NCBI RefSeq assembly: GCF_900100955.1
Contig: NZ_FNCC01000009.1
Span: 186,001 to 250,000, forward strand
DNA length: 64,000 bases
Source: Lentzea fradiae
Lineage (GTDB): Bacteria > Actinomycetota > Actinomycetes > Mycobacteriales > Pseudonocardiaceae
Direction of reading: 5' to 3'
Both the position numbers and the translations under genes were made by a program. The notes below the pieces were generated by a model. It saw nothing but the letters and a program-made list of their open reading frames with translations. It did no database searches and was not told the DNA's origin. The number at the start of each line of letters is the position of its first letter. Positions within the stretch are counted from its first letter, which is position 1. Shown piece after piece: positions 24,526 to 33,903 of the stretch.

Positions 24526-27500
24526 ATGTACCACAACGAGATCAGCGGCATCGTGTACGGCCTGTCCGTTCAGGCGGGGCAGATCACGATCGTGTCCGCA
24601 CCGCTGGTCACCGACAGCCCGAACCAGCTGGTCAGGGCCCTCAACTCGGCGACGGTGGTCTTCGAGTCCCCGGCCGGCGCCGGACGTGGGGTGCGAGTGG
24701 GCACCACCATCGTGCTCACGCTGGCGAGGTTCGCGCCCGGCGCCACCCCTGTTCCGGGGCATCCCGATCTCGTCCTCGTGGAACGAGCGCCGGACGACGA
24801 GCTGTTCGCCTGCCTCGGCCACGGGCAGGAGCCGGCCGAGGCGTTCCAGACCGTGCTCGAACACGTACCCGGCTCACCGGTGCTCAACCAGCTGACCGGC
24901 GAGGTGTGCGCTCTGGTCACCGGTCCGAACACCACGACACCGGTGCCCGACCTGCGCCTGGACCCCGACCCGCGGTGGCTGGACCGCATGGAGCCGGACC
25001 AGCGCCTGGCGAGTGGCAGGCGGCACCTCACTCCGGTGCTGCGCGAGTACCTCACCGCGGTGCGGCTGCTGGGTCAGCAGCACGAGTACGCCCGCGCCGA
25101 AGGAACGGCACCGGACCTCAACACGATCTACCTGGAGCGCTGGGCCAGGAACGACGCGGAGGACGAGGACGACGACTTCCCCGAGACCATCGAGGCGGAC
25201 GAGCTGCTCACGATCTGGCCCGACGCGCAGGTCATCGCCGACCCCGGCGTGGGGAAGTCGAGCCTCCTGCGCCACTTCGCCGCCAAGACCGCCGACGCGT
25301 GGCTCACCGGCGGCAGCAGCACCGTCGTGCCCGTCCCGATCACCGCGGACGCCTTCCGCGGCAAACACCTCCCCGAGGTGCTGGCCGACGGGTTCCTCCC
25401 GGAGAGCGACCTGACCCGGTCACAACTGGTCGACCTCTTCCGCGAGCCGCCGCTTCCCGGCGTCAGGTGGCTGGTCCTGGTCGACGGCCTCGACGAGGTG
25501 GTCGACCAGGACCAGCGCACGGCGGTGCTGCGCCGGGTCCGCAAGTTCCGGCAGAACGACAAGTACCGCATCGCGCTGACCAGCCGGCACCTCACCCCCG
25601 AGGACATCAGGCGGTTCCACCAGAGCGGTCATCCCACCTACGTGTTGAAGCCGTTCCGGTACGAGGACCTCGAACGGTTCGTGTCGACGTGGCTCGCACG
25701 CGCGGGGCGGCCGGAAGCCGAAGCCGGGCAGCTGGTGGCCCGGCTGCGCGACTCCAAGCTGGACGACCTGGTGTACGTGCCCTTGATCGCGACGATGGTG
25801 TGTTCCCTGTACTGCGCCAGTCCCGGCGCCGACCTGCCGCGCGACCAGACCGAGCTGTACCAGCAGTTCGTGGAGTGGCAGCTGTCCAAGATCTCGCAGC
25901 ACGACCTCGGCAAGAGGCTCCGGGAGTGGCAGGCCAGGTCGGGGAGCTCCGCGGAGCAGGTCGCCGCCGAGATCCGCGACCAGCTCCTGCCTTTGCTGAG
26001 CGAGATCGCCTACGGGCTTTTGTCGGTCACGCCGGAACCGTCCGTGCTTGACTACGCGGCGGTTCGTCATCCGGAGGCCGACCGCCTCGCGCTCGACGAG
26101 GCGCTGCGCATGAGCGGCCTGGTGGTGCCGCGAGGACAGGAGCTGGTGTTCCGGCACCGCACGATCGCCGAGTACCTGGCGGCCTGTCACCTCAGGAAGA
26201 CGTTCCCCAAGCCCCAATGGCTGCTCGAACCGAGCTGGGCCAACAGGTGGGAGTGGCCCGACCTGAACATGAAGGTGTTCCTCGCGGCACTCCTCGTCAA
26301 GGACAACGTCTCCATCCGCCGCCAGTTGCGCCACCTCATGTGGCCCACGTTCCGCAAGCAGCACATCGGTTTCTTCGCTGCCCTCGTCCGGCACGGGGTG
26401 GACGTGGACGACAAGATGCTTGCTCTGGCCGTGCGCCGGCTGACCAAAGCCGTTCGGAAGCCGTCGACCGGTGATGAATGGTTGCGAACCGTCCAGTGGC
26501 TGCACGACATCGACGCGGAGGCCGCGACCGGCGTGCTGAGGTCGATGGCCGCGGACGAACGGGGGAAGCTCAGCTCCAACCGGCGGTTCGAAGCGGTCCG
26601 GTACCTCATCCTCAACCTCGACGCGCGCGAGAACAGGGACGTCCTGATCGCGTACCTGATGAGCCCTCTCGTCGAAGCGATCGAACGGAGCAGCGTGAAC
26701 AAGCTGCTCGCCGAGATCGACGCCAAGCTGAGCGTGGAGATCTTCACGGCGGTCGCGTCCGAGGCCCCCGGTGGCGCACATCGCTTGCAGAGCGCGGAGA
26801 TCATCCTGATCCACGACGTCGACCTCGGGCTCAAGCACCTGGCCTCGATCGCCCGGCACACCTCCAGCAGCGACGATCTCCGGATCAAGGCCGTCAACCT
26901 GGCGTCAGGACACGACCGGGCCCTGGGTTTCGTGCTCTGGACCGAGTTCATGGTCACCGCACGTCTGCCGGAGTCGCGCTTGCACGCGATGGAACTGTTG
27001 TACGAGCACGACAGCGCCAAAACCGTGAAGGACCTTTCAGCGGCCAGGGTTGACCGGGAGCACCCGCCCGCTCTCCGGCACGAGTTCGCCGAGTTCCTGC
27101 ACCAACGAGCAGGGAAAAGTCCGAAGATCCTGCTGGACACGGCCCGCCACCACTCCGTCGACGCCGAGAAGCGGGTGCGCGCCGCACTGCTCAACCGGAC
27201 GACCGACCCCCAAGCAGCCGCCGCGATCCTCAAGGACGTGATCCGGCGGCGGAAGGCCGACGACCCGACCCTGATGCGGAACATCGACCACCTGTTGTCG
27301 CTGTCGAAGTCGGACGCCGTGGAAGTCATGGTCGAGGTGGCGAAGGACAGCCAGGAGGACGAAGGAACGCGGCTCCGCGCGGCGGAGAGGGTGCCTCGGC
27401 CGGAAGCTGTGGAACTCACCGAGCACCTCGCAGGCGATTCCACGTTGTCCGATGCGGGCAGAGTCGCGATGGCCAAGACCCTCACGCGATTCGACCAGTC

Positions 27501-27987
27501 GCGAGGCAGCGAGGCACTCGTCCGGATCGCGGCGGACACCGACGTCGACGCGGAGGAGCGGATGCAGGCCGCCCGCCTGGCGAGGGGCCATGGCCCGAAC
27601 GCGGGCTACCGGGCGTACGCGCACATCGTCGAAGACCGCCGCGTGGAGGGCACCATCCGGGTCGAGGCCGCGATCCTGGCGAGGCGGGCCGTCTCGCACA
27701 AGGGAGCCAAACTGTTGCAGGGACTGGTGAAGGAGAACCTCGACGGCGAGGCCCAGCTCGCTCTCGCCGCGGTGCTCGGCAAGGCGGACGCCAGGCGGAT
27801 CCTGCACAAGGTCGCCGCCTCCGCCCTCGAGACCTCGCACCGGTTCACCGCCGCCAAGCGGCTGCACACGGTGGCAGGCGCCAAGGAAGCCGCCCTCGCG
27901 TACCAGGTCATCGCCGACAGCAAGACCGTGTCCGCGTACCAGCAGATCGAAGCGCAGCGAGAGGCCGATCGACTGAGCGAACTCTGA
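24526..27987 (+). CDS. NACHT-domain STAND NTPase with degenerate protease-like N-terminus and HEAT-like repeats
   Basis: The product is about 1153 residues (GTG 24517 would add three; numbering here counts from it). The N-terminus has NEISGIVYGLSVQAG, a short motif seen in actinobacterial conflict proteins. Residues 55-135 look trypsin-like: TIVLTLARF where VLTCAHV is expected (His lost), DLVLV (Asp kept), GSPVLNQLTGEV (Ser kept). NACHT follows: Walker A ADPGVGKSS (241-249) and Walker B LVLVDGLDEV (319-328). From about 620 to the end are alpha-helical HEAT/ARM-like repeats, a probable ligand sensor. This architecture matches bacterial NLR-like proteins involved in phage defence. It is not adjacent to a recognisable partner effector. 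Its divergent neighbour is the EF-G paralogue. Confidence 0.87.
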   Translation: MYHNEISGIVYGLSVQAGQITIVSAPLVTDSPNQLVRALNSATVVFESPAGAGRGVRVGTTIVLTLARFAPGATPVPGHPDLVLVERAPDDELFACLGHGQEPAEAFQTVLEHVPGSPVLNQLTGEVCALVTGPNTTTPVPDLRLDPDPRWLDRMEPDQRLASGRRHLTPVLREYLTAVRLLGQQHEYARAEGTAPDLNTIYLERWARNDAEDEDDDFPETIEADELLTIWPDAQVIADPGVGKSSLLRHFAAKTADAWLTGGSSTVVPVPITADAFRGKHLPEVLADGFLPESDLTRSQLVDLFREPPLPGVRWLVLVDGLDEVVDQDQRTAVLRRVRKFRQNDKYRIALTSRHLTPEDIRRFHQSGHPTYVLKPFRYEDLERFVSTWLARAGRPEAEAGQLVARLRDSKLDDLVYVPLIATMVCSLYCASPGADLPRDQTELYQQFVEWQLSKISQHDLGKRLREWQARSGSSAEQVAAEIRDQLLPLLSEIAYGLLSVTPEPSVLDYAAVRHPEADRLALDEALRMSGLVVPRGQELVFRHRTIAEYLAACHLRKTFPKPQWLLEPSWANRWEWPDLNMKVFLAALLVKDNVSIRRQLRHLMWPTFRKQHIGFFAALVRHGVDVDDKMLALAVRRLTKAVRKPSTGDEWLRTVQWLHDIDAEAATGVLRSMAADERGKLSSNRRFEAVRYLILNLDARENRDVLIAYLMSPLVEAIERSSVNKLLAEIDAKLSVEIFTAVASEAPGGAHRLQSAEIILIHDVDLGLKHLASIARHTSSSDDLRIKAVNLASGHDRALGFVLWTEFMVTARLPESRLHAMELLYEHDSAKTVKDLSAARVDREHPPALRHEFAEFLHQRAGKSPKILLDTARHHSVDAEKRVRAALLNRTTDPQAAAAILKDVIRRRKADDPTLMRNIDHLLSLSKSDAVEVMVEVAKDSQEDEGTRLRAAERVPRPEAVELTEHLAGDSTLSDAGRVAMAKTLTRFDQSRGSEALVRIAADTDVDAEERMQAARLARGHGPNAGYRAYAHIVEDRRVEGTIRVEAAILARRAVSHKGAKLLQGLVKENLDGEAQLALAAVLGKADARRILHKVAASALETSHRFTAAKRLHTVAGAKEAALAYQVIADSKTVSAYQQIEAQREADRLSEL

Positions 27988-28066
27988 GATCCCGCACGAG
28001 CAACGCCCGCTCCGCTCTAGGTGAACCGGCGGAACATCGGTACCTCCACCACCCGTTGAACAGGAC

Positions 28067-28660
28067 ATGCGTCTGTGTTTGCTCGGCGACTCCATCGCCG
28101 CCGGTGTCGGCAGCACGCGCCGGGAGGACACCCTCGGCCCGTTGCTCGCCACCCGTCTCCGCCAAGCCGGTCACCCGGTGGACCTGACCGTGCACGCCGT
28201 CCCCGGCGCCCGGTCCGCCGACCTGCGTGCCCAGGTCAGGCGGGCAGTGGCGGGAAGTGTGGACGTCGCCGTCGTCGTGATCGGTGCCAACGACCTGACG
28301 CGGTTCGTGCCCGCGCACGTCGGGGCGCAGCAGTTGCACGACGCGGTCGCGGATCTGCGGGAGGCGAAGGCGGCGGTCGTGGTGGCGACGGCGCCGGACC
28401 TGAGCGTTGTCGCGCACGTGCCGCCCGCGTTGCGTGATGTCGTGTCTGCGGTGAGCCGTGACTACGCCGAGGCCCAGCAGCGGGCGGTGATCAAGGCGGG
28501 TGGGGTGGTCGCGCACGTGGAGCGGGCTGTCACGTCGCTCTTCGCGGCCGACCCGTCGCTCTTCGCCACCGACCGCTTCCACCCGTCCGCGGCCGGGTAC
28601 CGGGCGATCGCCGAGGCGCTCGCGCCCGCTGTCGAGGCGGCGGCGGGACTCCACGCCTGA
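28067..28660 (+). CDS. SGNH/GDSL-type hydrolase
   Basis: The product is 197 residues from ATG 28067, with CAGGA just upstream. Block I is LLGDSIAAG (Ser9 nucleophile), block III is VIGANDLT and block V is [10 protein letters not shown] (Asp and His). This is a complete SGNH catalytic set. No signal peptide, so it is likely a cytosolic esterase or deacetylase. The closest known relatives in actinobacteria act on acyl or acetyl esters. It sits 79 bases after the NACHT gene and may be an independent unit. Confidence 0.88.
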   Translation: MRLCLLGDSIAAGVGSTRREDTLGPLLATRLRQAGHPVDLTVHAVPGARSADLRAQVRRAVAGSVDVAVVVIGANDLTRFVPAHVGAQQLHDAVADLREAKAAVVVATAPDLSVVAHVPPALRDVVSAVSRDYAEAQQRAVIKAGGVVAHVERAVTSLFAADPSLFATDRFHPSAAGYRAIAEALAPAVEAAAGLHA

Positions 28661-28664
28661 CCTG

Positions 28665-28693
28665 TTGCGATCTGGAGCGCGGCGTCGTACTGT
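28665..28693 (+). promoter_or_regulatory. xylA promoter
   Basis: TTGCGA (28665-28670), a 17-base spacer, then TACTGT (28688-28693). It predicts a start near 28700, just before the palindromic operator. Confidence 0.6.
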
Positions 28694-28702
28694 CCGGACT
28701 AA

Positions 28703-28717
28703 GTTCAAGCATTGAAC
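28703..28717. promoter_or_regulatory. xyl operator, perfect inverted repeat
   Basis: GTTCAA-GCA-TTGAAC immediately follows the predicted xylA transcript start. The ROK regulator XylR, encoded in the same operon, is the likely ligand. Position would block transcription elongation or promoter clearance. Confidence 0.6.
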
Positions 28718-28731
28718 GAATGAGGTGGATC

Positions 28732-29886
28732 ATGGCAACGTCGCCCACTCCGGCGGACAAGTTCTCCTTCGGTCTCTGGACCGTGGGCTGGCGGGGGCGC
28801 GACCCCTTCGGCGAGGCCACCAGGGCCCCGCTGGACGTGGTCGAGGCGGTGGAACGGCTCGCCGAGCTGGGCGCGTGGGGCCTCACGTTCCACGACGACG
28901 ACCTGTTCGGGTTCGCCGCGACCGACCGCGACAACCAGATCAGCAGGCTGCAGGGCGCCCTGAAGGACACCGGCATGGTCGTCCCGATGGTCACGACCAA
29001 CCTGTTCGAGCACCCCGTCTTCAAGGACGGCGGCTTCACCAGCAACGACCGCTCCGTGCGGCGGTTCGCGCTGCGGAAGGTGCTGCGCAACATCGAGCTG
29101 GCCGCCGAGCTGGGCGCCGAGACGTTCGTGCTCTGGGGCGGCCGTGAGGGCGCCGAGTACGACGTCGCGAAGGACGTGCGGGCGGCCCTCGACCGGTACC
29201 GCGAGTCGATGAACCTGCTCACGCAGTTCGTCACGGACCGCGGCTACAACATCCGGTTCGCGCTGGAGCCCAAGCCGAACGAGCCGCGCGGCGACATCCT
29301 GCTGCCGACGGTCGGGCACGCGCTCGCGTTCATCTCGACCCTCGACAAGCCCGAGCTGGTCGGCCTCAACCCCGAGGTCGGGCACGAGCAGATGGCGGGC
29401 CTGAACTTCGTGCACGGCATCGCGCAGGCGCTGTGGCACGACAAGCTGTTCCACATCGACCTCAACGGGCAGCGCAGCATCAAGTACGACCAGGACCTGG
29501 TCTTCGGCCACGGCGACCTGATGAACGCGTTCGCGCTGGTCGACCTGCTGGAGAACGCCGGCTACCAGGGCCCGCGGCACTTCGACTACAAGCCGTCGCG
29601 CACCGAGGACTACACCGGCGTGTGGGACTCGGCCAAGGCGAACATGGCGACGTACCTGCTGCTCAAGGAGCGTGCGGCCGCGTTCCGCGCCGACCCGGAG
29701 GTGCAGGAGCAGCTGCGCGTCGCCGGTGTCGACGAGCTGGGCAAGCCGACGCTGAACGAGGGCGAGTCCTACGAGGACCTCCTCAAGACCGACGACGGGT
29801 TCGAGCCGGAGAAGGCGGCCGAGCGCGGCTTCGGCTTCGTCCGCCTCAACCAGCTGGCCATCGAGCACCTCACGGGAGCGCGCTGA
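28732..29886 (+). CDS. xylA: Xylose isomerase
   Basis: The product is 384 residues, the size of the actinobacterial class I enzyme. ATG 28732 follows a GAGGTGG ribosome site; an upstream in-frame start would fall before that site. His54 and Asp57 are in [11 protein letters not shown], and metal ligands appear in [25 protein letters not shown] and LFHIDLNGQ. It interconverts D-xylose and D-xylulose (and glucose/fructose) in the cytosol, using Mg2+ or Mn2+. First gene of xylA-xylB-xylR. Confidence 0.97.
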   Translation: MATSPTPADKFSFGLWTVGWRGRDPFGEATRAPLDVVEAVERLAELGAWGLTFHDDDLFGFAATDRDNQISRLQGALKDTGMVVPMVTTNLFEHPVFKDGGFTSNDRSVRRFALRKVLRNIELAAELGAETFVLWGGREGAEYDVAKDVRAALDRYRESMNLLTQFVTDRGYNIRFALEPKPNEPRGDILLPTVGHALAFISTLDKPELVGLNPEVGHEQMAGLNFVHGIAQALWHDKLFHIDLNGQRSIKYDQDLVFGHGDLMNAFALVDLLENAGYQGPRHFDYKPSRTEDYTGVWDSAKANMATYLLLKERAAAFRADPEVQEQLRVAGVDELGKPTLNEGESYEDLLKTDDGFEPEKAAERGFGFVRLNQLAIEHLTGAR

Positions 29887-29887
29887 C

Positions 29888-31264
29888 ATGACGCTCGTCG
29901 CGGGCGTCGACTCCTCGACGCAGTCGTGCAAGGTCGTCGTCCGCGATGCGGAGACCGGCGAGCTCGTCCGGGAGGGGCGCGCGTCCCACCCGGACGGGAC
30001 CGAGGTGCACCCCTCGCACTGGTGGGACGCGTTGCAGTCCGCTCTGGCGGACGCGGGTGGTCTCGACGGTGTCGAGGCACTCAGCATCGCGGGCCAGCAG
30101 CACGGGATGGTGTGCCTCGACGAGAGCGGCGAGGTCGTGCGGGAGGCGCTGCTGTGGAACGACACCCGTTCCGCGGCGGCGGCCGCCGAGCTGACCGATG
30201 AGGTCGGTGCGGAGCAGTGGGCGACGCGGATGGGCGTGGTGCCCGTCGCGTCGTTCACGATCACCAAGCTCCGCTGGCTCGCGCAGCACGAGCCGGAGAA
30301 CGCCCGGCGCACCGCCGCCGTCTGCCTGCCCCACGACTGGCTGACGTGGCGGCTGCGCGGGTCCGGCGACCTCGCCGACCTGGTCACCGACCGTTCGGAC
30401 GCGTCCGGCACCGGGTACTTCGACTCGGTGACGAACGAGTACGCGCCCGACCTGCTGGCGCTCGCGATCGGCCGGTCGGACGTGGTGCTCCCCCGCGTGC
30501 TGGGGGCGTCGGAGTGGGCCGACGGCCCGGTGCGGCTCGGTCCCGGCGCGGGTGACAACGCGGCGGCGATGCTCGGTGTCGGCGGTGGCGTGGTGGTCTC
30601 GCTCGGCACGTCCGGCGTCGTCACCGCGACCGCGGACGTGCGGGCGGCGGACCCGTCCGGCATCGTGGCGGGCTTCGCCGACGCGACAGGCCGTTACCTG
30701 CCGCTGGCGTGCACGCTCAACGCCGCTCGCGTGCTGGACGCGACCGCGCGGATGCTCGGCGTCGACCTCACTCGGCTGAGTGAACTCGCGCTGTCGGCGC
30801 CGCCCGGTGCGGAAGGCGTCGTGATGGTGCCGTACCTCGAAGGCGAACGGACGCCGAACCTGCCCGGCTCGACGGGCGCGTTGCACGGCCTGACGCTGAC
30901 GAACGCGACGCCCGCGAACATCGCGCGTGCCGCTGTCGAAGGCATGTTGTGCGGTCAGGCCGTGGGTCTCGACGCGTTGATCGCGCAGGGTGCGGACGTG
31001 AGCGGCGTGCGGCTCGTGGGCGGTGCGGCGGTGTCGCAGGCCGTGCGGGAGATCGCGCCGACGGTGTTCGGCGTGCCCGTGACGGTGCCCGCGCCCGGCG
31101 AGTACGTGGCCGACGGTGCGGCGCGGCAGGCCGCGTGGACGCTCACGGCCGCGGACAACCCGCCGGAGTGGAGCAGCTCGGAGAGCACGGTGTTCGAGGC
31201 GGACGCGGTGCCGGAGGTCCGCGCCCGGTACGCGGAGGCGGCCCAGAAGTTCCTGAACCGCTGA
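29888..31264 (+). CDS. xylB: Xylulokinase
   Basis: The product is 458 residues, one base after the xylA stop, so translation is coupled. FGGY kinase features: [15 protein letters not shown] at the N-terminus (phosphate loop), [27 protein letters not shown] and [14 protein letters not shown] (ATP-binding C-terminal domain). It phosphorylates D-xylulose to xylulose 5-phosphate for the pentose phosphate pathway. Slightly shorter than E. coli XylB. Codon use is like its neighbours. Confidence 0.95.
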   Translation: MTLVAGVDSSTQSCKVVVRDAETGELVREGRASHPDGTEVHPSHWWDALQSALADAGGLDGVEALSIAGQQHGMVCLDESGEVVREALLWNDTRSAAAAAELTDEVGAEQWATRMGVVPVASFTITKLRWLAQHEPENARRTAAVCLPHDWLTWRLRGSGDLADLVTDRSDASGTGYFDSVTNEYAPDLLALAIGRSDVVLPRVLGASEWADGPVRLGPGAGDNAAAMLGVGGGVVVSLGTSGVVTATADVRAADPSGIVAGFADATGRYLPLACTLNAARVLDATARMLGVDLTRLSELALSAPPGAEGVVMVPYLEGERTPNLPGSTGALHGLTLTNATPANIARAAVEGMLCGQAVGLDALIAQGADVSGVRLVGGAAVSQAVREIAPTVFGVPVTVPAPGEYVADGAARQAAWTLTAADNPPEWSSSESTVFEADAVPEVRARYAEAAQKFLNR

Positions 31265-31270
31265 CGACGC

Positions 31271-31276
31271 GATACT
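31271..31276 (+). promoter_or_regulatory. Possible internal -10 for leaderless xylR
   Basis: GATACT lies 7 bases before the xylR ATG, which has no Shine-Dalgarno. It suggests that xylR can be transcribed on its own as well as by read-through from xylA. Confidence 0.3.
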
Positions 31277-31283
31277 GATCGCG

Positions 31284-32423
31284 ATGACCACCGTCGACCA
31301 CCTGCGCCAGGTCCGCCTCGGCAACCTGCGCACGGTCCTGCTCGCGCTCGTCGACCGCCCGGGGTCGCGGGCCGACCTCGCGGCGCGCACCGGCCTGACC
31401 AAGGCGACGCTGTCCAACCTGACCGAGCCCCTGCTGGCCAACGGCATCCTCGTCGAGGACCCGGCCACGGGGGCCGGCATGGGCAGGCCGTCCAAGCCGC
31501 TGCGCTTCCACCCGGACGGCCCGGTCGCGGTCGGCGCGGAGGTCAACGTCAGCCATCTCGCCGTCGAGATCCTCGGACTCGACGGCGAGACGCTGCGCAG
31601 GCACATCGTCCCGGCCGACATCCGGAAGTCGTCGGCGGACGAGGTGCTCGACCGGGTCTCGGACCTGATCCGCGAGCACGCCGGACCCCGCACCCTCCTG
31701 GGCGCGGGGCTGGCCGTGCCCGGCGTGGTGCACGACGGCGTGCTCGTGCGGGCACCCAACCTGCCCAACCTCGTCGGCGTCCCCCTCGCGCAGCGCCTCG
31801 GCGAGCGGCTCGGCATCGAGGTGGAGCTGGACAACGAGGCGAACCTCGCCGCCCTCGCGCACCTGTGGCCCCGGCACCTGGCGGGCGAGGACTTCGTGCA
31901 CGTGTCGGCCGACGTCGGCATCGGCGCGGGCGTCGTCCTGCACGGCGAGGTCTACCGGGGCACCAGCGGGTTCGCGGGCGAGCTCGGGCACGTGGTGATC
32001 GAACGCGAAGGCGAGCCGTGCACGTGCGGCAGCCGCGGCTGCGTCGAGCGGTACGCGGGCCTGGACGTCATCCTGCGCGAGGCGGGCCGCCGCAGGCTCG
32101 ACTCCCTCCAGAAGGCCCTCGGAGCCGGGGACGCCAGAGCGGTGGGAGCCGTGCGGCAGGCCGGGCAGGCGCTCGGGGTCGGCCTGGCGACGCTGATGAA
32201 CCTCTTCGACGTGCCCACGGTCGTGCTCGGCGGCAGCTACGCCGTGCTGCACGAGCACCTCAGCGAGGCCATCCTGTCCGAAATGGACACCCGCGTGCTC
32301 GCGGGCGGCGAACGGCACACGCACCTGGTCCCGTCACCGCTCGGCGAGTTCGCGGTCGTGCGCGGCGCGGCAGGACTCGTCACCCGGCGCGCCGTGCACC
32401 AGCCCGAACGCCTCGTCGGATAG
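31284..32423 (+). CDS. xylR: ROK-family transcriptional regulator XylR
   Basis: The product is 379 residues. An N-terminal winged helix-turn-helix (SRADLAARTGLTKATLSNLT, residues about 27-46) precedes a ROK sugar-sensing domain. That domain has LDNEANLAALAHLW, GELGHVVIE and the zinc motif CTCGSRGCVERYAG. It most likely represses xylAB by binding GTTCAA-N3-TTGAAC and releases with xylose. It is co-directional and downstream of xylB instead of divergent from xylA as in many actinomycetes. The 3' end overlaps the convergent DUF6223-like gene by 44 bases. Confidence 0.92.
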   Translation: MTTVDHLRQVRLGNLRTVLLALVDRPGSRADLAARTGLTKATLSNLTEPLLANGILVEDPATGAGMGRPSKPLRFHPDGPVAVGAEVNVSHLAVEILGLDGETLRRHIVPADIRKSSADEVLDRVSDLIREHAGPRTLLGAGLAVPGVVHDGVLVRAPNLPNLVGVPLAQRLGERLGIEVELDNEANLAALAHLWPRHLAGEDFVHVSADVGIGAGVVLHGEVYRGTSGFAGELGHVVIEREGEPCTCGSRGCVERYAGLDVILREAGRRRLDSLQKALGAGDARAVGAVRQAGQALGVGLATLMNLFDVPTVVLGGSYAVLHEHLSEAILSEMDTRVLAGGERHTHLVPSPLGEFAVVRGAAGLVTRRAVHQPERLVG

Positions 32424-32688
32424 CCAGCCAGCCGGCCACGGCCGCCGCCACGCCCAGCACCAGCGAGAAGTACCCGCCGACGATGCCGTAGCCGGTGCCG
32501 GGACCCCCCTTCGCCATCAGCACGACCATCGCGCCGAGCACGATCCCGACGCCGCCGCAGACCAGCGCCACCACCCCGCTGCGGCCACGTCGGACGACGA
32601 CCCACAGCACCCCGCCCAGCCCGAACGCGACGCCGACCAGCGACCACAGGCGTCCGGATGTCATCTCATAAGCAGCAGCAAGTGTCAT
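32380..32688 (-). CDS. Small membrane protein, DUF6223-like
   Basis: The product is 102 residues. Three hydrophobic segments are visible (LWSLVGVAFGLGGVLWVVV, then GVVALVCGGVGIVLGAMVVL, then GGYFSLVLGVAAAVAGWLAI). They are joined by TSGRLWSL and the KGGPGTGYGIVGG loop, which match my memory of the DUF6223 family of actinobacterial proteins. No function is known. ATG 32688 was chosen; an internal ATG at 32664 is possible. It is divergent from the sensor kinase gene and overlaps xylR antisense. Confidence 0.72.
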   Translation of the reverse strand: MTLAAAYEMTSGRLWSLVGVAFGLGGVLWVVVRRGRSGVVALVCGGVGIVLGAMVVLMAKGGPGTGYGIVGGYFSLVLGVAAAVAGWLAIRRGVRAGARRAG

Positions 32689-32808
32689 GGCACCAAGCCT
32701 GGGCTCGCGAGAACGCGAAGTCGTCGTTCCCGCGCAGACACCTCCTACTACGAGCGCAGTAGCCGCAATGTCGTCCCGGCGCAGGATCTACCAGCACGAA
32801 CACCGGTC

Positions 32809-32814
32809 TAAGGT
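32809..32814 (+). promoter_or_regulatory. -10 element of leaderless sensor kinase transcript
   Basis: TAAGGT ends 6 bases before the GTG start at 32821 and no Shine-Dalgarno lies between, fitting leaderless transcription. The -35 is not clear. Confidence 0.35.
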
Positions 32815-32820
32815 GCTTTC

Positions 32821-33903
32821 GTGCACGCACGTTCGCTGGACTGGGCGATCGCCGCCGGGGTGGCGGCGAGCCTCGTCGCGGCCGGACACCCGGCGACCCC
32901 GACCGGCTACGCCTGCCTGGCCGCGAGCGGCCTGGTCCTGGCGAAACGCCGCACCGCCCCGATCCCGGTCCTGGCGGCCACCGGACTGCTCGCCCTCGCC
33001 TACCAGGCGACCGGAGCGGACGTGCCGGTGATCGCGTTCCTGTTCGCCGTCTACTCGACGATGAAGGCAGGCCACCGAGCCGTCACCCTGACAGGCTCCC
33101 TCCTGCTGCTGGCAACGCTCCCCCTGGCAGCCCTGATCTCCCCGCGCGACCTCACGACCTACGAGGCGTTCACCCAGTCGCGTGACGTCCTGCAAATCGC
33201 CTGGCTCGTCGCCGCGGCCGCGGCCGGTGAGGCCCTCCGACAAGCCGAGCAACGCGCCGACGAAGCCGAGCGCACCAAGGAAGAGGCGGCCCGGCGGCGA
33301 GCCGACGAGGAACGCCTCCACATCGCCCGCGAGCTGCACGACTCGCTCACCCACCAGATCTCGGTGATCAAGCTCCAGGCCGAGGTGGCGGTCCACCTGG
33401 CCCGCAAACGGGGCGAGGAGGTCCCGGAGGCCCTGCTGGCCATCAGAGAAGCGGGCCGGGAAGCCTCCAAAGAGCTGCGAGCAACACTGGAAGCGCTCCG
33501 CGACGACGACAAGAGCCCGCCACACGGCATCAACGACGTCGGACAACTGGTCGAACGAGCCAGAGCCACCGGCCTGAACGCCCACCTGACCATCAAGGGC
33601 CACAACGACGACGTCCCCGCCGCCGTGGAACGCACGGCATACCGAATCGTGCAGGAGTCATTGACCAACATCACCCGCCACGCAGCCGCCGCGACCGCAC
33701 AGATCCACATCGACTACCGCCCCGACGCCCTCCTGGTACGAGTGGACGACGACGGCACCGCAAACCCCAAGCACGTCAAACCCGGCATCGGCCTGCAAGG
33801 CATGCGCGAACGCGTGACAGCCCTGGGCGGCAACCTGAGCGCCGAACCCCGCACCGAAGGCGGCTTCACCGTCCAGGCAGAGCTCCCGGTGGCACGCCCA
33901 TGA
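32821..33903 (+). CDS. Sensor histidine kinase, NarL/DesK type
   Basis: The product is 360 residues. About four membrane segments occupy residues 8-135, followed by a coiled-coil linker (ALRQAEQRADEAERTKEEAA). The dimerisation domain has His173 in IARELHDSLTHQIS, the HisKA_3 H-box. The ATPase domain has YRIVQESLTNITRHA (N box), VDDDGT and GIGLQGMRERV (G boxes). It phosphorylates the response regulator whose gene overlaps its stop by 4 bases (ATGA at 33900). No extracellular sensor domain, so it probably senses a membrane or intramembrane signal. Confidence 0.93.
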   Translation: MHARSLDWAIAAGVAASLVAAGHPATPTGYACLAASGLVLAKRRTAPIPVLAATGLLALAYQATGADVPVIAFLFAVYSTMKAGHRAVTLTGSLLLLATLPLAALISPRDLTTYEAFTQSRDVLQIAWLVAAAAAGEALRQAEQRADEAERTKEEAARRRADEERLHIARELHDSLTHQISVIKLQAEVAVHLARKRGEEVPEALLAIREAGREASKELRATLEALRDDDKSPPHGINDVGQLVERARATGLNAHLTIKGHNDDVPAAVERTAYRIVQESLTNITRHAAAATAQIHIDYRPDALLVRVDDDGTANPKHVKPGIGLQGMRERVTALGGNLSAEPRTEGGFTVQAELPVARP

